Assembly (NCBI RefSeq): GCF_002878395.1
Contig: NC_061120.1
Span: forward strand, 94,317,163 to 94,381,162
Length of the DNA stretch: 64,000 nucleotides
From: Capsicum annuum
Lineage: Eukaryota; Streptophyta; Magnoliopsida; Solanales; Solanaceae
Direction: 5' to 3'
Position numbers and translations under genes: made by a program. Shown here in pieces: positions 57,940 to 64,000 of this stretch (positions are counted from its first letter, which is position 1; each line of letters begins with the position of its first letter). A model generated the notes under the pieces. That model made no database searches, was not told where the DNA came from, and saw nothing but the letters and a program-made list of their open reading frames with translations.

Positions 57940-60900
57940 AGTTCAAGTGCCCTAGGATGTCTATGAAGCCGTGTCCAGTTGACTCTTGCAAAATGGTACA
58001 GAGACGTCTGTACTTTTTTTCGAGAGGTTAGAAGATATTTAGAAAATGTATACATTCTTTTAATTCATCAATCGCGCTATAAAAAGGTTCGTTGAGAAAA
58101 TTATACAGATTCTCATCTTATCCTATTTGGGGCATCCCTGCCTTATTTTTAAGGTATTAGAGACAGTTAAATACAATTTTTTGCAAACAGTACTTTCTTA
58201 AACAGTCCCCTTAGATAGATACGGAGTTTTAAATGAGCTAGAAAGTATCCTATTAGTGTCTTATCTTGCCTTGCTTACTAATTGTGCAATAAGCCCAAGT
58301 CAGTTGCGCTTTCATATTTCCTTCTCAGAATCTATATTGATAATCTATACTTCCTTATCTATGTACTATTCCTTACCTATGTATTATTCCAAATTTCTTC
58401 CTCTAATACTGCTTTCAGACTTACAAGTGAGAAATTTCAAAAGTCTCACAAAGCGGCCTAAGAAGATCTTACCAACTTGTTATAAGTTTCCTAAGTTCAA
58501 TGTTATGCCCTCGCCCTTATGATTCTTTTAGTTAAGACAGAGTAAAATGTGTATTCTTAGATTATCAAATATTGTATGGTGAGTTTCTATCTCTTATAAC
58601 CTTGTTATCTTCATGATGTTGGAACTGAAAATTTAGTGAAGTCGTATAGGGATCTTTCGATTAACTAGCATAATTGCTTTGTTATCCATCTCAAATTCTT
58701 TTTCAAAATGCAAATCAAAGACTAGTGAAGGCAGGTGAGGCCTATTTTGATTAACTAGTGACTCTTTGTATATCTTGTTTCTTCGTGCTGGTTAGAACTA
58801 GTTTAGAGGTGTTGTGGAAATAAAGGGAAGAAAGTGTGATTTATTAGAATTGTGTATAGCTTAGCCTTTTTCATGTGATCGAGTTAGTAATGAAGTGATA
58901 TTGTTCTTGTGTGTCATCTCATGGAAGAAAGAGAATGAGTTATTGGTGGAGGTAAAAAATGGTTTGCTTAAGGTATTAAAAGAGCTATTGATGGTGTGTT
59001 GCACAAGATAAGTATAAGTTATGAATGGTGAAACTTAGTGGATGAGTATTGTTAACTTAGATGCTCCTGAGATTGCAAGGGAAAGTTAAGTTAAGGCTTA
59101 GAGAGTTATGAACTAAGTTAAGTTGTGTATGAAGGATAGATAGTAATGATCGTTAGAAGAAGGGCATGTTGATGGATTATAAATGAGAGAGGCCATATGA
59201 TTATGACCAATTATTGTTATTAAGAGGTTTAAGTGGACTAGTGTTTATTGACATTTTGTTTTATAATTTCCAAGTAAGAATGGTGTGTGTGAGGTGGAGT
59301 TGTAAGTTATGTTGAGTGCTAGGCATTAAGCTTGGATGGATGGTGGCTATGAAGGTGGATGTGTTGATTTCTTAGTTAATGGTACAAGTTACAGGGAAGT
59401 GATCTAATGGGCTTGGACAGTGCATGTGAGAGCTTGAGTTTGATCAACTTGTAATTAAGTTTGATTTTTTGTTTTTGGTGAGAATTCATGCCCAAGGTTC
59501 TATGGGGATGCTTTATTTTTCTAGGGTCATTGTATGTGGCGTAATTAGTAAGTGTAATAGAGATGCTAGCTGGAGGAAGACTAGTTAGGTATTAAATGAT
59601 GTTCCTAATAATTGGGTAGAGGAGTGTGATGGCTTTAGTCTAAGGGTGAGATAATAGAACAAGTAACCAGGTTAGGTTGTCAGGTTCTAGGGGGTATGCC
59701 AATAAGTTATGGAACAACTGTACGAAGGGATACTACTCGACCCATTTTTATTTTAGTATTTTCAGTCATTCCTGTATTTATTCATGCTTTGAGTTTTGAT
59801 TCCATGAACACGATTCACGTCCAGGCATGCCATAAAGAATCCTATCCTCACTTAGTTACAACAATGCAGAATCTCAGACCTTTCACCGATTGGAATAACA
59901 ATTCATAGTTACGAATTCCCAATTTAGGTCATGCAACACATGACTTATGTACTCAAGATTTGTGATATGTTCAGTTCCAATATTCAAGTCCTACTTTTAA
60001 TAATCAACAAGAAAAGAATTCAGATTCATATCGTGCATGTCCCCTAGCTGTATTTCATTGATGGGTTTATAGTGTTAAATCCTCTATTCCTCAAGCCTCA
60101 GTTGATTATTGAGTTATTCATAGTATCTATGCATGTGTGAGATCCCCATGCTCTAATCTTTTAGTTATCTTTCCTTACCCAAGATAGTGGTGGTGAATAG
60201 TTGTTTAGTCAAAAAAGAGGTGATATTTCCTTATCGACAATAGAGGGTGGCATGCCTACTTTGGCTTGGCATTAATGTGAAGTAAGATTGAGGCTAAGGC
60301 TTTGATACATGTTATGGTTAGTTGAAGTTTAATGTGTTATGATTGGGAAGATTGTGGTGTGTTCATTTTGTGTAGTTCCATGAGTTGGAAAGAATATCGG
60401 GTGAAGCATTTGCGTAGGACTTGATTAGCAAGGAGTATGACAGGTGTGCTTGATTTGAGTGCATGGAAATTTTTTTGATAAGAGGTGTGTAAGGTATGAA
60501 GAAGAGGATTTATAAGTGTTTGATTAAGAATGCGCATGTGGTTATGAAGACAGGCTTGAATGTCGTGTTTGTGTGCATGCGGATGGGTGCCTTGCACATT
60601 AGTAAATGGCTAGTTCTAGGTGGATTGGAGTTGTCGAAGTGGTAATGAGAATTACTCTTAAAGTGAGAGTGTTTGAAAAGTGTGGTTGAGTTTGAGAGTA
60701 AGGATTTTCCTTGCTTGAAGCTTAGTGCTTTTATCCTGACTTATGCTTCATAGGTTTAGGTTACAAGTTGTGGGACTATGGTAATTTTATGATCTCCGAC
60801 TCAGATGTCTTGTTTAGATCTTGCCTAAAGTTCTATGCTCCTTCAGACCGTTAGAACTCTTTGCAAGGGTTTTGAAGGAATCCTCCACTTAAGTATGAGT

Positions 60901-61556
60901 ATCTAGTACGATTCAGTTTGCATGGTTAGAAACCCAGTTTTTTAAAAATTTGGCAGATAGGTTTCTATGATCTTCTATTTTTTGTTCGAACTTGTCTGGT
61001 CTTACCACTTGAAGTTTAATAAGTACGAGCAGTCTGATAAGTAGTTGCTCGAGCCCAAATTCTACGAATTCAGTTCAGTATGTGTATCAGGCATCAGTTT
61101 GAGATTCAGATATAAATTGTGATTAAATATGTAAGCATTCATTAAACAATCTTTGTTTTCCAAGTATTCTAGTCCACACAATGTAATACCCATTGTGTAG
61201 CCTTATCCTTGTTTCTCATAACCTATGCCTGAATAAATTATCTCTTCATCATCTATGAGTATGATTGCACTCTTGTCACATCAAGTGAATTCTAAACTCT
61301 TAGTATGATCCCGCTCTTTAATATAGGAAGAAGGCAAATCAGCACAGATTCAGTCGAGAATTATAGTTGTCCTCTATCTATTCTTTTCCAGTCTTAGAGC
61401 TAGCTGTATAGCTATTCTCAGCATCAATTTATACATTCAACGAAGTACTTCAAAGTTTAGATAGATATAGATTTAGATTTGCAAGTTTTTTCAGCTGTGT
61501 GTCTTAAGTTTTCTCTATATTCTTGGCCAAAAAGCAACATTCGAGGGCGAATGTTT
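57940..61556 (+). other. E8 interior, no gag or pol recognised
   Basis: The early part (57940-58130) is leader-like: a CCCTAGGATGTCTATGA stretch and ATCAATCGCGCTATA resemble leaders of Del/Tekay-type elements. After that no frame exceeds 88 codons (58256-58522, 59696-59908 and 60337-60597 on the minus strand) and none shows a retroelement motif. No captured host gene was recognised. The region should be searched against expressed sequences. Confidence 0.6.
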
Positions 61557-61572
61557 CCAAGGAGGAGATATT
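61557..61572 (+). other. E8 polypurine tract
   Basis: CCAAGGAGGAGATAT precedes the 3' LTR. Upstream GAGGGCGAATGTTTCCAA corresponds to the GAGGATGAATGATCC context of the gypsy elements, linking E8 to Ty3/gypsy. Confidence 0.8.
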
Positions 61573-62195
61573 GTAATACACTGATCGTTTCTTAAGTCTA
61601 AATCCATCTATTGAGTGAATATGGTGAATTCCAAATTGATTGTTATTTATCTCATGTTGTATTTCCATAAATTGTACTCTCGATCATGTAGAGAATTCTA
61701 TAAGCTTTCCATCAACATAAGATTCACCTGAATCGGATCTTCGGTGAGGATGTTAGAGCCATTTTGTAATTCCCCGAGACTCTTACCACTAGTAAAACCA
61801 TGAGTCAAGCATGTGATAAATAAATTATAGTGCTTTGGTTGTTTTCTAATCAACGATGGTGTGTATTAAGGCATTAAAGATGACCTAATAATTGTGCGAA
61901 TGAAAACATTCATTACCGATTGAGTTCTTTAGAAGGATATTGGTATAGTCAACTTCAAATGAGCATATCTATCGTTATACTTGGAATTTTTCATCGTATG
62001 ACAAATCAATAGATAGATAATTGAATTATCTTTCCCACGATACCGATTTCTCAAAAATCCGATATCGGAGCAAAGAGTTATGCCCATTTTACTCTAACAT
62101 GGTCAAGTTGGAAAACGGTGATGACGGTTCTGACAGGCTGTCATGTTTCTAATGCCATTTGTGATGACGTAGTCACTTTCTGACTACATTTCTAA

Positions 62196-62203
62196 TGACG
62201 TCA
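62196..62203. promoter_or_regulatory. TGACGTCA palindrome in the E8 3' LTR
   Basis: A perfect bZIP-type (CRE / as-1-like) palindrome about 160 bp upstream of the TATA box. The 5' LTR has TGACATCA at the matching place. Such sites drive stress expression of some plant retrotransposons; a role here is inference. Confidence 0.4.
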
Positions 62204-62359
62204 TCAACTTTAGGTAGAAAATCAAAAATTCGACCCTTTTGTGATGATATTTTGTGACGGCCTATCACGTGTCTGACAGCCTATCACGGATGTCGTCAGC
62301 CATTTTTTTCTGCAATTAAAGAGCGTTTTTTTTTATCTTTTCCACCCATTTTGACCCTC

Positions 62360-62372
62360 TATATATATATAT
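62360..62372 (+). promoter_or_regulatory. Likely TATA box in the E8 3' LTR
   Basis: TATATATATATAT after GACCCTC, the counterpart of 55942-55950. Confidence 0.5.
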
Positions 62373-64000
62373 CCATGTAAAGAAGAAAACTTCATTCTTC
62401 TTCCATTTCATCAAGAATACTAGGGTTTCTCTCTCAAAAATCCAATCCAAATTTCCCAAGAACATCAAGAATACAACCATAGATTTTATAAATTGGTTCA
62501 AAATTCAAGGTACCCAAGTCAAAAGCATCAAGAACCCTAACTCAAGAAGTGGAAAAGAAGTCTATAACAAGTTTCTTCATTCAAATCCATAATAAAGGCA
62601 TGTAGGGTTTGAACAAGAAAACTTTGTTCTTGTCCCCAAAGATTTAATTTCTACTATTGAAATCCATGAATTTGCAAAGTGGGTTTACACCCAAATTACA
62701 TTATTAATGATTTATGATATTTGAGCTATTCAAGATTGATACACATTACTATTTTATCATTTTATTTCTTAAATTGAGAACCTATGCTATGAGTTGAATA
62801 TTATTATTATGAGTTGATGATTTCCGAATGATTTGAGATAAGAGTCATGATTTAAGCTTTTCTATGAGAATTTTTATGATTTAATATATATATATATATA
62901 TTGATATTTGCGCTTGAGAGTCAAGAATGAGTTCTATGATGTTTTCATGAAGTTTTGGATACATGATTATTTTACAACTTCCAAATTATGACTTGATATT
63001 TAATATAGTGTATTTCATGTTCTACTATGAGTTGGTATTTCAAGTGATTTCAAGACATGTGTCAAGCTTTAAGCTTCCTTATGATAAATTGGATTATTGA
63101 GTATATTGATTCATGATATTGAGTTGTTATAATTAGTCTTGATATTAACTCAAAGTTATTGATATTTTCATGGCTAAATGAATTGATACATCTTGATGTT
63201 GAGAAAGATTGTTTGATTTTGAGTCGAGTTAGGAATCCATAGTTCTATATGATTTACCGATGAGATATATATTTATGTTTTGGTCTTTACAATGGACCCA
63301 CAATTGATATTGATTAAGATGGATTTCCTAATGCGTTCTGAGCTGAGTCTGGGAGGAGTATTTAGCACAGATCGAGAAATATGGTATTTCTCTAAAACTA
63401 CGTGCCACCGTAGGATTGATATTGATGATTGTGGGATAGAGGCTGAGTATGGGATTGTGATTGAGAAATTGAGGTTGTACTCCTTGGCAAGAGTACGACA
63501 CCCTTGCCAATGTGGGGTTCTCTCCTTAGGAGGGCAAAATGTTGGACTCCATGTGGCTGACACGGTGTAGTTATGTCGGTTATAAAAAACTTCCAAGTCC
63601 ATAAGAGTTTATGTTTCATGAGTTACCGAGTCACTCTAAGTCGTGATTTAAAGATTTTGAGGTAAGTATAATGATTTATGAGATTTATAACGTTTGTATT
63701 ACTATTGATGATTTACATGGAATATATTTCAGTTTATTCAAGCGAAGAAAGTTGTTATCGTCAGCATGTCTGATTTTTATATTCATTTATGATTTTATGT
63801 ATATTGTTGCATTGCACCCCCACATACTCAGTACATTCCTTAAAGTACTGACCCCTATATATTTCTATATTCTATAGTGCCTTATAATGTAGGTACAAGT
63901 TATAGAGCAGATACCGCATTCAGTCAGTTCACAGCTTCCAGTTGGCAGGTGATGAGTCCTTTTGATTCGAGGGCATCAGTCAGTTATACAGTTCGAGAAG

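Larger units (their letters stand above)
55174..64000 (+). mobile_element. E8: large LTR element without recognisable gag or pol (LARD-like), runs off the right edge
   Basis: LTRs at 55174-57919 and 61573 to the window end, about 2.75 kb full length, both starting TGTAATAC. A primer site follows the first and an intact purine tract precedes the second. The 3.65 kb interior holds no zinc knuckle, protease, RT, RNase H or integrase motif in any frame that I could see. This is the structure called a large retrotransposon derivative, which depends on proteins from other elements. Over the first ~190 bases the two LTRs differ at about one in eight positions by eye. Confidence 0.75.
61573..64000 (+). 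repeat. E8 3' LTR (truncated by the window edge)
   Basis: Matches the 5' LTR in order to the last base, which corresponds to about 57592. About 330 bp should be missing beyond the edge. It contains an extra short unit at about 62170-62198 compared with the 5' copy, and an (AT)n run at 62883-62902. Confidence 0.85.

Noticed and set aside
1..64000. Host protein-coding gene, tRNA, rRNA, or organelle DNA insertion
   Set aside because: No conserved non-retroelement protein, intron-exon structure, tRNA fold or rRNA stretch was recognised. A search could still reveal a small or non-coding gene in the unassigned parts.

Overview
This window looks like plant nuclear heterochromatin, most likely from a Solanaceae species. 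Reasons: AT-rich sequence, LTR ends of the TGTAACACC / TGTAAGACC / TGTCACGACC kind, iMet-type primer-binding sites, and polyprotein remnants of Del/Tekay-type Ty3 (gypsy) and Sirevirus-like Ty1 (copia) elements. The species-level guess is inference. I find no host protein gene, no tRNA or rRNA, and no CRISPR array. Essentially everything that can be explained is LTR-retrotransposon sequence, inserted in layers and decayed. The longest open frame is a 234-codon protease segment of one element.

Layout, left to right. 1-2275 is an old repeat background: an LTR-like end at about 1-618 and a possible Athila/Tat-type fragment. E1 (2281-17807, minus strand) is a Ty3/gypsy element with perfect TTGAT target duplications; its 3' LTR is split by E2. 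E2 (2771-9504, plus strand) is a Sirevirus-like copia derivative that keeps gag and an env-like region but shows no integrase, reverse transcriptase or RNase H. 17813-19964 is unassigned. E3 (19965-29436, plus strand) is a complete but inactive gypsy element. 29437-30158 is old repeat with an (AT)n tract. E4 (about 30159-47235, plus strand) is a gypsy element whose gag is interrupted by E5 (33380-43570, minus strand) and whose 3' end is deleted down to a short LTR stub. 47236-48213 (E6, minus strand) carries a gag-like remnant and an Athila/Tat-style primer-binding site. 48214-52710 is mostly unassigned, with a diverged repeat of about 250 bp. E7 (52711-55173) is an LTR related to that of E5. 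It is cut just short of its end by E8 (55174 to beyond 64000), an LTR element with LTRs of about 2.75 kb and a 3.65 kb interior without recognisable gag or pol.

The elements do not work together as a pathway; the content is a record of insertion order. E2 is younger than E1, E5 younger than E4, and E8 younger than E7. Stop codons and lost catalytic residues often look like C-to-T or G-to-A changes, as expected for decay of methylated DNA. I did not find a convincing new biological system. The points most worth checking are the pol-less env-bearing copia derivative, the gag/pol-less E8, the different U3 regions of the E5 and E7 LTRs, and the prediction of what lies just past the right edge. 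All boundaries and similarities were read by eye without alignment software.
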